Source of the DNA: Plectosphaerella cucumerina
Lineage: Eukaryota > Ascomycota > Sordariomycetes > Glomerellales > Plectosphaerellaceae
Length of the DNA stretch: 64,000 bases
Reading direction: 5' to 3'
NCBI GenBank assembly: GCA_020746995.1
Contig: JAGPXD010000005.1
Span: 1,488,001-1,552,000 of the forward strand
The notes below the pieces were generated by a model. The model was not told where the DNA came from and made no database searches. It was given only the letters and a program-made list of their open reading frames with translations. Shown in pieces: positions 11,323-22,300 of this stretch (position 1 is the first letter of the stretch; each line of letters starts with the position of its first letter). Position numbers and translations under genes: made by a program.

Positions 11323-12268
11323 GAGGACAGCCTTCACACACCATCTCACACCCTATCACCCACCCACCACGGCATCCGCGTACCGCATCCCCTATCGAAA
11401 TACGCGGGCTGTCCCAGCAGGCCTCGGGGCCCTTGTGTCCCCACGGCCGTTCCGGCCCCTCGGCCGCGGATCCTGACGATGACATGACACCATCAACCTC
11501 CGCCGGGAACATTCCACCTCCCGGCATTACGACGACAAAATGAACAAAAAACATGATTACAGCACACCTTTCTCAAGTACCCGGCGCATGAAACCATCAA
11601 AACCATCACACCCATTCGGCAACTTTTCTCAGAAACTGGCATCGGGGAACACCACGGCGCATGACCTTTTTTGTCACTTGTTCATCTCCTTGCTTCACAC
11701 CCTTCTTGGACATAACCAACATACCCACCTCATCATAGGCATCTGGGCCGGGCGGCCGGAAAGGAAAGAAACCAAGCCCGCAACCACAAAGAAAAAGAAC
11801 AGTATTGAGTCTCCGCAGGGAGCCGGCCAATGTATTCTCACACAAAGTAGATCCCTCATCACGGGAACCCGCGCGCGCCCTCGGGGGCAAATTAGACTGG
11901 CTTGATTTTTTGCTTGCCTCTCGGATTGATGCAGCGCTCTGTCCTACATGTCAGTTTACCGTGATGAGTCGAGATCGTCACTACTGCCATCCCGATACAG
12001 CATGCTGTAGGCATCCCGCATAATTTCCTGTGTGCATGTTTGTTTGCTTCGTTTCATTCACCGTACTCCCCCAAAACTCTGAGTCTGTTTACTCATACAC
12101 ATCGTGACGCCCCCATCACATTTTCTTTCTCGCCATCTCTCCTCATAAACATCCACCCCCCTCAGAACTATGTTCCCAACCTCTTGTACTGAGTAGCAAA
12201 CAATAAACAAACAGACAAACAAACGGGTATCATTCCCATGCTCCGTGGCGCCAAAAAATCCCATTCCT
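11323..12268. other. Intergenic between convergent bol1 and the 966-residue gene
   Basis: Only 3' sequence of two convergent genes is seen; no coding signal is supported. Confidence 0.5.
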
Positions 12269-15169
12269 TCACGGCTTCTTCGCCGGCAGAGGCGCACTAG
12301 AACTCATGCCGTTGGAAAGGCGTCCGTCCGCCTTCCTCTGCGCCAGGAGCGCCGCGTACTCGGCGTTGCTTGGCATCTTCCTCCTTCGCTTCTTCACGCC
12401 GCTTGCTTGGGTGAGGATCGTCGACGCAGGGCTGGCGGGCTGCGGTGTCGAGGATGAGGGCCTGGCCGGAGTCTCCTGGCGCCAAGAGGATGGAAGCCTG
12501 GACCGCGCCTTGATGCGGTCGTTGGCCGTCATCTCCGAGGGTTGGACGGGCTTTGAGGCCGGACGGGAGGGAGGTCGAGGGGGAGGAATCATGATCAGGT
12601 CCTGATCTCCCTCGTCGTCTTGGTGCGCAGAGGCGGGCTTGCCTTGTCCGTTGCTGATACCAGGGCTTGGTCGCGAGCGAGAGCGAACAGCCTTTTCTTG
12701 ATTGAAGACAGGTCTGTTGCGTCCGAGGGGCGCATGCTTCTTGTGAGGCGGTTCCATTTCCTTTGCCTCTGCTGGCTTCGTCTTGGCGCCCGTGACAGAG
12801 CCGGCGTGAGACTCGACGTCTGCGTCGTCATCGAAAGACGCCTCTGTGCTCTCCATGACTGAGGCTCTTCGCTTTCTGTTGCGGACTAAAGGGGACATGT
12901 CCCTGAACTGCGGAGGCGTCTTGGTAAGAGGCCTAAGCTGCATGTCATCCCGCGAGTGCGATGCGGCGTCAGAAGTGCGGCGGCTGATAGCCCTGTCGGG
13001 AGACGACAGGTACATGTCGTTGCTGGCACTCTCGAACTCGTCTGTGTGAATCTTGAAGACTCGTCCGAGGTTCTTCGTGGTAACGATCCTCTTAGTGAAG
13101 ACGGGGTCCGTGACGTTCTCGACATACCACTCCATAGCGACCTTTGGTTCGTCATCGCTGGTACCCTCGATGTATTCGATGTAATCGCCACAAAAGACGC
13201 GGATAAAGTCGTCGTAGAGAAAGACAGGCAACCTGCTCTTCCGGTGGAGGCTCCGAAGCGAGAGGCACGCTCGGACGAAGTCGCCGATACTACCGCGGAA
13301 AGTCGGGTACGCAACACAGAAAGCGTCGAAAGGTTGGTTCCAGAACAGAGCGGACATGTGTGGTGAGCTTGATCGGGCGGCGATTGGCGCCGCTGGTTCC
13401 AGGGGAGGTCTCTGGGGTGATCCCAGGTGAGGTCCCTGAGGAGGCCCCAGGAGAGGTTTTCGACCGTTCGGGTCTGAACGGAGGCACGACACGCTTTTCC
13501 GGTGGCGGCTGTAGTTTGAGACGGTGACTTCCGTGCCGCAACGGTCGCAGGCTTTCGTTCGATCCACCAGAGGTTGGACCAGGGGCAGGGGCGAGGGCTC
13601 AAGCTGGGCTTGGACTGTCGCGTCGACGGTCTTGACAGTCTCGATTCTGGCCTCCGTGGCGTGTGCATCCTGGGTTCGCAAGGCGGGAGGTGGTTCAACT
13701 GCCTCTGGGGCAGGCGGCGTGGTGGTCTTCTGGGCAGGCTCATCCAGTTCCATTGCCGTGGCCTCGACGGTCGCAGCCTTCGCGGCCGGTGCCTCAGCTG
13801 CCGGTGCCTCAGCCGCCGGCGCTTTGACTGCCTTCGACTTGACTGTCGGCGCCTTGACTGCTGTCGCCTTGACTGCCGGTTTCTCGACTGCTAGTGCTTT
13901 GACTGCCATTGCCTTGACTGCCTGTGCCTCGACTGACGGCGCCTCGACTGCTGGTGCCTTCGGGGTCTTTGGCGGCTGTGGAGCCTCCGGAGCGGCCTTC
14001 TTTGTCGGCGCTCGAGTGGTCAAAGACTCAGTTCTGACAGGGAACGTAGAGGCGATGGGCGACGTTGTTCCAGTCGGGCTTTGTGCCAGAATTGGCTTCT
14101 TTCTGTTTGGCGCCGGAACTGGGGTGTTTTCTACTTGTACTTCCGAGTCGAGCTCCTTCTCTGAGCTGAATTCCAGATGCTTCAGCTTGCGCTTTTTGGC
14201 CTCCATGTCTGGGGTGCGGCCGTTGGAGGCTGGCAATTTCGCCATGTCTTGTTGTTGCTGTGGCAGGGGGTTCTCGTTGAGCGAGCTGGAGAGGGTGGGA
14301 AGTGGTTGGTCGGAGCTCGGTCGAGTGTCGGGGTATGTTGACTGGATCAGATGGCCTTGGCCGCATGGGGGCGTGTTCATGAATGTCTGTTGCTGCCGAG
14401 CCATCTCTTGTCGGAGCCTGTTGACGGGAGGGGTATCCAGAACCTGAACTAATGCTCCAGGAATTTCCATGGGCACTTCGTATTCACTTTCAGCACTGCT
14501 GCGTGGAAATTCCACCTCGGGTAGGCGGGTCAAAGTTTGCCGGAAGGCGGACGCCTGGCCTCCTGTCTGGAGTTGCGTGCCGGGCTTAGCGGACGTGGCT
14601 AAACTCGAGTCGAAGGGCAGTGGCAGGCTGGACATAGGGGCTTGGGTGTAGAAATTCTGGCCCCGGTCGCTGCGGGTAGGTGGGGTCTGCTGGCTGGAGT
14701 CTTCATGACCCGGCCGGACAGGAGGCGACGACGGCATGTCATTGTCGATCTCGTTGCCATTGCTGCTTTGTGGCAGCTGGGCCCTTCGCTCTGGTGACTG
14801 AGACCAAGGGATTTCTCTCTCAGGGCTCGAATCGCCAGACCTCTCTCCACCGTTTGCTTGTTCCCCTTGTGCCCCCCCTCTTTCAGTATTGCCCGAACCA
14901 TTCGGAATGGAGGTGCTTGAAGTCGGTTGCTTCTGGCCTGGCGGAGGCGACTTCCTTGCTTTGTGAAAGTCGGCAATAGATGTGAAGTCGTTTGCTGGTA
15001 TGTTGCATGTTCCGACTCTACCGTCATTGAGTTTGCTGTACCATGACTTGTCTTTGTCGAGGAGCTCCCTCTGTGCTTTCGCGATGAGAGCCAGGCTCCT
15101 GGGGATTGGACGCTCTTCGTCGCAGACTTGTTCGAGCGGTCTCGAGTAGGGGCTGCTGGTCGGCCTCAT
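12269..15169 (-). CDS. Unrecognised 966-residue protein with C2HC finger and pentapeptide repeat
   Basis: I cannot name this family. One exon gives 966 residues. The N-terminal 75 residues look folded (KAQRELLDKDKSWYSKL ... FTSIADFHKARK). A long disordered region follows with an IPWSQSPERR motif and an acidic EVPMEIPGALV segment. Residues 404-473 are 14 copies of a KAxAV/EAPAA-like pentapeptide. A Cys541-x2-Cys544-x11-His556-x5-Cys562 cluster is a plausible C2HC zinc finger. Residues about 605-720 form an aromatic-rich globular block (FWNQPFDAFCVAYP, FVRACLSL, FLYDDFIRVF, MEWYVENV). The C-terminus is basic and disordered with KKRRRKMPSN, a possible nuclear signal. A nuclear DNA- or chromatin-linked role is inference only. 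The first in-frame ATG is at 15169; an upstream splice site (TCTGCTTTCAG) could add an N-terminal exon. Confidence 0.75.
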   Translation of the reverse strand: MRPTSSPYSRPLEQVCDEERPIPRSLALIAKAQRELLDKDKSWYSKLNDGRVGTCNIPANDFTSIADFHKARKSPPPGQKQPTSSTSIPNGSGNTERGGAQGEQANGGERSGDSSPEREIPWSQSPERRAQLPQSSNGNEIDNDMPSSPPVRPGHEDSSQQTPPTRSDRGQNFYTQAPMSSLPLPFDSSLATSAKPGTQLQTGGQASAFRQTLTRLPEVEFPRSSAESEYEVPMEIPGALVQVLDTPPVNRLRQEMARQQQTFMNTPPCGQGHLIQSTYPDTRPSSDQPLPTLSSSLNENPLPQQQQDMAKLPASNGRTPDMEAKKRKLKHLEFSSEKELDSEVQVENTPVPAPNRKKPILAQSPTGTTSPIASTFPVRTESLTTRAPTKKAAPEAPQPPKTPKAPAVEAPSVEAQAVKAMAVKALAVEKPAVKATAVKAPTVKSKAVKAPAAEAPAAEAPAAKAATVEATAMELDEPAQKTTTPPAPEAVEPPPALRTQDAHATEARIETVKTVDATVQAQLEPSPLPLVQPLVDRTKACDRCGTEVTVSNYSRHRKSVSCLRSDPNGRKPLLGPPQGPHLGSPQRPPLEPAAPIAARSSSPHMSALFWNQPFDAFCVAYPTFRGSIGDFVRACLSLRSLHRKSRLPVFLYDDFIRVFCGDYIEYIEGTSDDEPKVAMEWYVENVTDPVFTKRIVTTKNLGRVFKIHTDEFESASNDMYLSSPDRAISRRTSDAASHSRDDMQLRPLTKTPPQFRDMSPLVRNRKRRASVMESTEASFDDDADVESHAGSVTGAKTKPAEAKEMEPPHKKHAPLGRNRPVFNQEKAVRSRSRPSPGISNGQGKPASAHQDDEGDQDLIMIPPPRPPSRPASKPVQPSEMTANDRIKARSRLPSSWRQETPARPSSSTPQPASPASTILTQASGVKKRRRKMPSNAEYAALLAQRKADGRLSNGMSSSAPLPAKKP
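13751..13960 (-). repeat. 15-bp coding minisatellite (14 pentapeptide units)
   Basis: Within the 966-residue gene, residues 404-473 are built from fourteen 5-residue units of the type KAPAV, EAQAV, KAMAV, KALAV, KATAV, KAPAA, EAPAA. Units diverge but keep the Ala/Val core and an alternating K/E first residue. The DNA unit is 15 bp, so slippage preserves frame. Confidence 0.85.
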
Positions 15170-15240
15170 TGCTTCTGTTGTTGGCCGGACCCTGAAAGCA
15201 GAGCCAGGGTCGAAAGAGCTTGATGGAAGTGTCTTCCCAT
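15166..15240 (-). promoter_or_regulatory. 24-codon uORF ending on the main start codon (ATGA overlap)
   Basis: An ATG at 15240 opens a 24-codon frame (MGRHFHQALSTLALL...) whose TGA at 15168-15166 overlaps the main ATG at 15169-15167 as ATGA. This layout can favour termination-reinitiation. Whether the transcript includes it is unknown. Confidence 0.4.
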
Positions 15241-16354
15241 AACGGGTGGTACAGAGGGGAAGTCAAGGCGACGGCGAGCGTGAATGCGATTGTAGGCGGA
15301 CTAGGATGATCAATTCAGGCAAAGATTCTGGAGATGGAGTCCTTCTGTCAGAAGTTCCAATTCACCTCAAAGTGGCCCAGGTAAGACGCGCCAAACCGCG
15401 TTTAAGTGGGTCGGTGGTGACGCTGTGCACGTGCCGCTTCACGGTGTTCCTTCCTTGCGCCTTACAACAGGAACATTTTGGACCTCCATATGGCAAAAGC
15501 TTGGTGGTCTGACTTCTGCTAGCCAGTCAAGCTCATACATCAAACTATGTTGGTGTCGTTAGAGTACCGCTGTATACATGTCTCTGCTGACGGACAGAAA
15601 GAAGTGATGTGTAGAGCTGCAGTTTACTGGGGTGGCATGCAAACGGGAAGGTGCGGGGTCACGTTTTCGAGACGTGGGAGCTTTGATGGAGCAGATGACG
15701 CCTGTCTGCTGAAGGTGTGGCCCGAGCTCCGCTGCAGTCCAGCCCCCACCGGCCAATACAACTGCTTCATCCCGGCAGGCACCTGGCATCCTCAATGCTC
15801 CATGCTCCCAGAATCTGGGCGGGAAAGGAAATCGAGATACACGCGGCCAGCCTTGATTCGACAGTGCCAGAACTCGACATCTGCTCCAGAACCCGACCAG
15901 CTCCGTCGAATAAGACCGAGCCTCATCCCCTGCCATAATCGCCCTGCCTCTGTGGCCCGCTGCTGTCTGCCGTGGCGCTCAGTTGGCTTGCTGCCTGTGA
16001 CGACAACCCGCCAACAACCGGACGCCAGTGTCTTGCTTTGCGACAGAGTCACAAGCAAAGACGTGTCGGTCGGACCTTGCCACAAGACCTGCACCTGCCT
16101 TCGACAGGCCTGTCCCGACACCACGGAGCCCTGACTTTGTGGACACCCCCCGCTCCGACACCTACCTTGCGCCCAGCGGCTTCGTCGCCGAGGCTGACCG
16201 ACGACAACCTACCGACTCCAACGCCATCACACACCAAGCCACGACCCCCGAAGACCCGAGACCTCTTGAAACACGACACTCAAATATGATTCCGACCTCC
16301 CTTCTTCTCTGACATTACAACCACGGCTTGGCCGTCCCTGTCGCGCGCGCTACC
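15170..16354. other. Divergent promoter region, 966-residue gene / fab1
   Basis: No additional gene is supported. Bases 16100-16350 are rich in CCGAC/CCACC and lead into ACCATGG at the fab1 start, as expected of a leader. A well-formed acceptor sequence on the minus strand near 15190-15200 may belong to a 5' exon of the 966-residue gene. Confidence 0.45.
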
Positions 16355-19300
16355 ATGGCGTCAGACGACACTCTCAAGTCGCCCTCGATGGCGGCTCTTG
16401 CCCCCTCCACCGGGTACAGGAGCCGCCGGGGCTCGACCACATCGATATCCACGGCCTCGCACATCGATAAGGAGCAGTTGGCGCAGACTCTTAACAAGAT
16501 TCACACTTCTGCTAGCCAGAGCGGCTCCCTCACGACTTTCAACGACTACGCCTCTCCCCCGGGCACTCTGCCAGTAGCCGAGAATAAGGGTCTCGCGGCT
16601 GGCGATCTCGTCCAGAATGGCTTCAGCGGCCTGTACAACCGGTTGAAGGAGGCCGTTGGCGCTGCTCCGGTCAAGGTGCCCGAGGTCAGCGATGACAATA
16701 TTCTGGACGCAGGCCCCAAGCGGACCACTGCCGGTTCTACAACGAGTCTTTCTGCGCGGGGGTCTGTCGCGTCGATGCCTCGAGGGGACGCTGCTACTAC
16801 AAACTCCTCTACCGGCACAGGCGGGCTGATCGACGGTCTCAGCAGCGGCCTCACGACCTCTGGCGCCAACACCAACATGTCCGACAGCCAGATCCATCAG
16901 CTTCAGTCTTCCAAAGGAACCACAATTTCCAGCATGTCGGCATCGAGGTCATCTGGTGGCCGGGCTAGTTTCTCGAATCAGAAGGCACAACCCGACGGCC
17001 TCGCTCACTCGGCCGTCTCCCCGACCATGACCCATCGCGACTCCGGCCAGAGTTCCGTGTCGGCCGACTACCCTCCAACCCGCTCATCTGGACGGCGGAG
17101 CATCAGCAAGCCCAACTCGCAACCAACTTTCCCTGCTCCCGAGTCTATGAAAAAGTACGATCGCGACCTATCCATATCGACCGACAGGGCACAAGCGTCT
17201 TCCCGACCGAGACGGGATGATGGCATCAGTTTGGATGGGAGCCTCGACTCGCCCCTCAGCCCAGTCAAAGCTGCTGCTGCCCCTCCACTGCCGACGCTGC
17301 AGACCGATTTGAGGCACGTCCGGACCCCGTCAGGGGCTTCATCTCTCCTCACCGCACCGAGGCGGCCCGCCGTGATCGAGCGTATTAGCAGATCTCGCTC
17401 ACCCCATTACGCGCCTTCAGCGAGCTCCTCTGTGGATCATGGAGCGGCAGAACCGAGTCCCATCAACACCTCGGCACACAACTCGCTCTATCACGAGTCT
17501 TTCGGCCAAGAAACACAGCAACAGATGCTCACCTCTGGCGCCATGAGGATACCGGGAACCACCGGCAACGAGGGCGCTCCCGAAGAGGTCAACGCAAGGC
17601 TAGAGGCCATGCGCAAGCAGATCCTGAGCAAGGAATTTTGGATGGCCGACGAAACCTGCAAGGAGTGTTTCTCTTGCGGCCAGCCCTTCTCCGCTTTCAG
17701 GAGAAAGCACCATTGCCGGGTCTGCGGCTTCATATTTGACTCGAAATGCACCTCCATCATTTCTGCCCAGAAATTCGGCATGCCAGGCACGTTGAGGCTC
17801 TGCAAGCCCTGCCTCAGGGTGCTTAACCAGCGCATTGAGGGCAGTGGCTCTGACGACTCGGAGGACGACTCTTTCCTGCCAGCAATCTTCCGGCCCAACC
17901 AGGCAAAGGCCGCCGCACCCAAAATCTCACACACAGAGGCGGAAGGAGAGGAGCCGAGTTTCGCCGGCATCATGGAGGACCTGGACGATGCGAGGTCCAT
18001 AAGCACACCCATGATGGCCATTCCGGCCACGCGCCGCATCGACGACTCCAACAGACGGTCGGCCATTCTTGAAATCGATGCGCCTCAGCTCAGCAGGCCG
18101 AGCTCATCCAGATCGCTTAGGTCCATGACCACGGGCCGCCCCCAGTCTTCTGGACTCGGTCACAAGCGTCATCACTCGAGGCAGAACTTTTGGTCTCGTT
18201 TCAAGCCCGCCCCGGAAAATGCAGTCCCATTCCGACAGGATCCGTCGGACGAGATGGCGCGGAAGCCAAAGTACCCCGCGTTCCATGAGGACAACATCAT
18301 CGACCCCGAGCTGGCAGCGTACATGTCCGACGAGTCGAGTGGGGATGAACAGATGAGCATTTTCGCCACCATGTCCAACAGCGACCTGCAACCCTCGAGT
18401 TTCGATCGCGAAAAGGGCAACTTTGGCCCCTTTTTGGGTGGTTCACGCAAGCATCGCTTCCGCGGCGGGGAGAAGAGCATCAGCGGTCTCAGCTTCACGA
18501 GCCGCGGGATGGATGACTCTGCCCCTGGCAACTTGCCCAGTCTCGGTCGCCCGTCTAGAAGGCGGAACCTTAGCAATGTCAGCGCGAGCGTGCACCATCA
18601 CATGCGTTCTCCAAGACCCAAGTCGTCGGCCTTCAACAAGGGTCCCTCTGCGTCTCATGACAACATCTTTGCCGAGAACCATGCGATCGAAGCGACCAAG
18701 CTGACAAGAAGCGACTCGTTGCAGGAGGACAAGGAGCCTCAGGTGGAACTCAACTCGTCCAGCATGCAGCATGTGAGGAAGCTGCTCCGTCAGCTCCTGG
18801 AGGACTCGGAAATCCCCAACGCTCCTGCATGGGAGAAGGCACTCATACCCATCCTGTTGCAATGCACGGACGACGTGGTGCCCGATGTTCGCGCCGGCGA
18901 CGACATGGATGTCAGGCATTATGTCAAGCTCAAGAAGATTCCGGGAGGAAAACCAGGAGACACTGCATACGTCTCTGGCGTCATCTTCACCAAGAATCTT
19001 GCGCTGAAAAGCATGCCTCGGCGCATTCTTAACCCTCGAATCGTCCTGGTCTCTTTTCCCATCGAGTATCAGCGACAGCAACAACACTTTATGAGCCTGC
19101 AGCCTGTCATCGAGCAAGAAAAAGAGTTTCTCCGAGTCGTCGTCAACCGCATCATCAACTTGCGTCCACAAGTACTTCTTTGTGAGAAGAGTGTCTCCGG
19201 CGTGGCACTGCAGTATCTGTCAGAGGCAAACATCGCTGTGGCATACAACGTGAAGCCATCGGTCATCTCTGCCGTCTCGAGGTGCGCAGAGACCGACATC

Positions 19301-22300
19301 ATCACATCTCTGGACAGGCTGGCACTACAAAACCAGGCAGGAAGGTCTGCTGGGTTCGAGGTCAAGACATACGTCAACAAGAACTACCCGGGCAAAAAGA
19401 AGACGTACATCTTCCTTTCTGGCTGCGCGGAACAGCTTGGCTGCACAATCGCCTTGCGGGGTGATTCGACCGAGGTCCTTGCACGAATGAAGCGTATCAC
19501 GGAGTTCATGGTCTACGTCGTCTACAACCTGAAGTTGGAGACGTGTCTCATGCGAGACGAGTTCATTCAGCTTCCTGCCGAAGGGGAGTCGTCGTCGCTT
19601 CAGTCGTCTACTCGCCAATTACCAGAGGAACAGAACAGGTCGTTCAGCGTCTCTGGGGAGCCAAGCCAGTCAACGAGCACGCCACAAGAAACGTCAGCGG
19701 ACTCAGACCAGCCCCTTCAACCGAGCCTCAGTGCATCCGTCTCTGGGTCGGTTATCGGCGCTGCCGAGCAACCGGAAGAAGGCATTCCACGCCCCCCGGA
19801 GCCAGTACGGACCGTCTCCCTTCACGCGTCGCACATGTCCTCGCCAGACGCGCATGTGCCTGAGGATGTGCCGATGCCGACCTACTACAGCGACATGGTG
19901 GCAAGATACGAGACCAAGATCCTATCAGCCTCGCCGTTCGTCAAGTTTGCGCAGCCTTACCTCCTGATGAAGGCCCGCGAACAGGAGCGTCGGCTGATCT
20001 ACCTCAAGCGTCTTCGCGACCAAGATGTTGTCGAAGAGGAGACTGGAAGCGAGAAGAAGACGCAAAAATTCCAGCTCATCAAGCCCGAGATGGTGCATGC
20101 CATCGGGCAGAAGGCACCGCGCCAGATCATGGAGGTCCTCCATGCTGTTCACGACGCGGAATACGACAAGGCCCTCCACAACTACCAGACGCAGACCAGG
20201 CAGTGGGAAAACTACATCCAGGGAAACCTGGACCTCTTCGATCCCTACTCTCACCAGAATATTGTCGTTCTGTACTCGGAGATTTGCACCGAGACAAAGA
20301 TCCCCTGTGCGGAGCCCGGTCTCATCGCCATCTCGTTCTATGACCAGCACGTCGATTCAACCGGCAGTATGGATGCCGATTGCACTCTGGGCAACTACAT
20401 CGAGCTTCTCTGCCTGAGCAAGGACTCCATCTGCACCGCCAACGGCTGCGACCGGGCCATGACGGAGCATCACCGCACCTATGTCCATGACGAGTCTCGA
20501 ATTACCGTGTTTGTCGAGCCAGCAGCGATCAAGCCCAAGCACACCACGGACGACATCACCATGTGGAGCTACTGCAAGATTTGCAAGAAAGACTCGCCCA
20601 CGATGCCCATGTCTGACAGCACCTGGAACTACTCGTTTGGCAAATACCTGGAGCTGCTTTTCTGGAGCAAGCATCTGAAGCTGCATGACAGCACAGAATG
20701 CCCTCACGACCACCGCGACCACATTAGGTTGTTCCAGTTCCGCGACACGTGGGTCCGCATCCATTATGACCCGATCGATCTCCTCGAGATCATCGTGCCC
20801 AGGGCGAGAATCACGTGGAAGGTCGACAATGATCTGAAGCTGAAGAACGACATCTTTGCCAAGATCGAAGCCAGATGGATCCGCTTCATGGCTTCTGTGA
20901 AGGTCCGGCTCAAGACAATCACGGTCGACAGCGTGCTCCCGGAGAAGGCAGAGGACTGCAAGACCGAGGTCGAACGACTGACCAAGAAGACCCAGGACGA
21001 CCAAATTCAACTCATCCGCAGACTTCAAGAGACCTACGTCAACTCCAAATACTACGAGGTCATTCCGTTCAACGCAGTCATCAGGGAGATGCTCGAAGCT
21101 GCCGGCGAGTGGGACACAATCTTCAACCAATTCGAGGCGTATTTCCTGCCCGACAAGGATCTCCGACAGCTTACCATGATCCAACTGAAGAAGATCTTCT
21201 CCGACAACGACTCGAGGGAGTCTCTCCCGACGACGGAAGGTAGTGCCTCGACCGCCGAGACCGGCGAGCCGCCCTCGCAGACCTTTTCGGAAACAGATGA
21301 GAAGATGTCGACGCAGCCAACCGATGTCAGCGAGGCGACGCCGAGCGAGGGTGGGGCGCCCCAGGAGGAGCAAGCAGACCCCCCCAAGGTGGAGGAGGAT
21401 ACGGCCGCGACCTCGAATGAGGGGGCACTTGAAAGGACAGAGCCTTTGGACCTGGCTACACCTAGCTCTCCCGCCGCCGTCCGGCCCGCCGCAGGGCCCT
21501 TGCAACAGGAGGCCACACCCCCGGCGGCTCTGACCGAGCAGTCGTCAACGTCGCTGGCAGGACCTTCAGAGTCGAACAACACGAGCCAAGAGACAAGCGT
21601 GCCTGGGACGACTCTGTCCGAGAAGGTTGAGCAACTCCGCCGCGAGCACCAGGCGCTCAATGCCGAGGCAGCTGCCAAGTCCGAGAACGCCTCGGAGCTT
21701 GCGAGGCCCATCCCAGAGCGCACTTCGTCTCGTAAGTCGGGCCTGACCGTGTCGCCTCCGTTGGTTAGGGCCACGTCGCAACCAATCAGGACCCTTCAGA
21801 AGTCGCAGGCCGCCAGCTTCAGGGGCCTTCTTAAGGATCAGAAGGCGGCCGCAGAGGAGGCAGCTGACAAGTCAACGGACAGCTCCTTCAAGGTCGACAA
21901 GAAGATCTCTGAGCGGCTGGGGCTCGGTCCGTCCAAGGGACCCAAGAAGCCGGCGCCGTCATCCATCCCCCGGTTCGTCCACAAGAAGAAGGAGTCCAAG
22001 GTGTTTGCCATTGCAAAACACTTTGAGCAGCTGAGTAGGGAGTTCGAGAAAGAGAGGATTCGGGAGAACCGCAAGAAACGCCTGGCCCAGCAGCCGCGGG
22101 CTTTCCTGCCGCGCACGTCGACCAAGGCCATCGTCGAGGTTTACGACGACGTCGACGATGCCGTGCAGGAACAGGAACCAATGGAGGATGAGCCGACCCG
22201 CGATGTCAGGCAGGATCCGGAGCCAGCACCCCCTACCCTGCATACTGCGCATACGGCCCCAGTCATTCCCACAGTGACCGATGATTCCGAGACCCCGGCC

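Noticed and set aside
15170..15266. Minus-strand frame reading LWEDTSIKLFRPWL, reminiscent of the start of TPP1/Est3 OB folds, just upstream of the 966-residue gene
   Set aside because: It is out of frame with the gene, has no ATG before an upstream stop, and the only link would be a 17-base gap, too short for an intron. No OB-fold continuation follows.
20357..21505. 382-codon minus-strand open frame inside fab1
   Set aside because: Antisense shadow of GC-rich fab1 coding sequence; no family motifs, and the sense strand is a conserved kinase.
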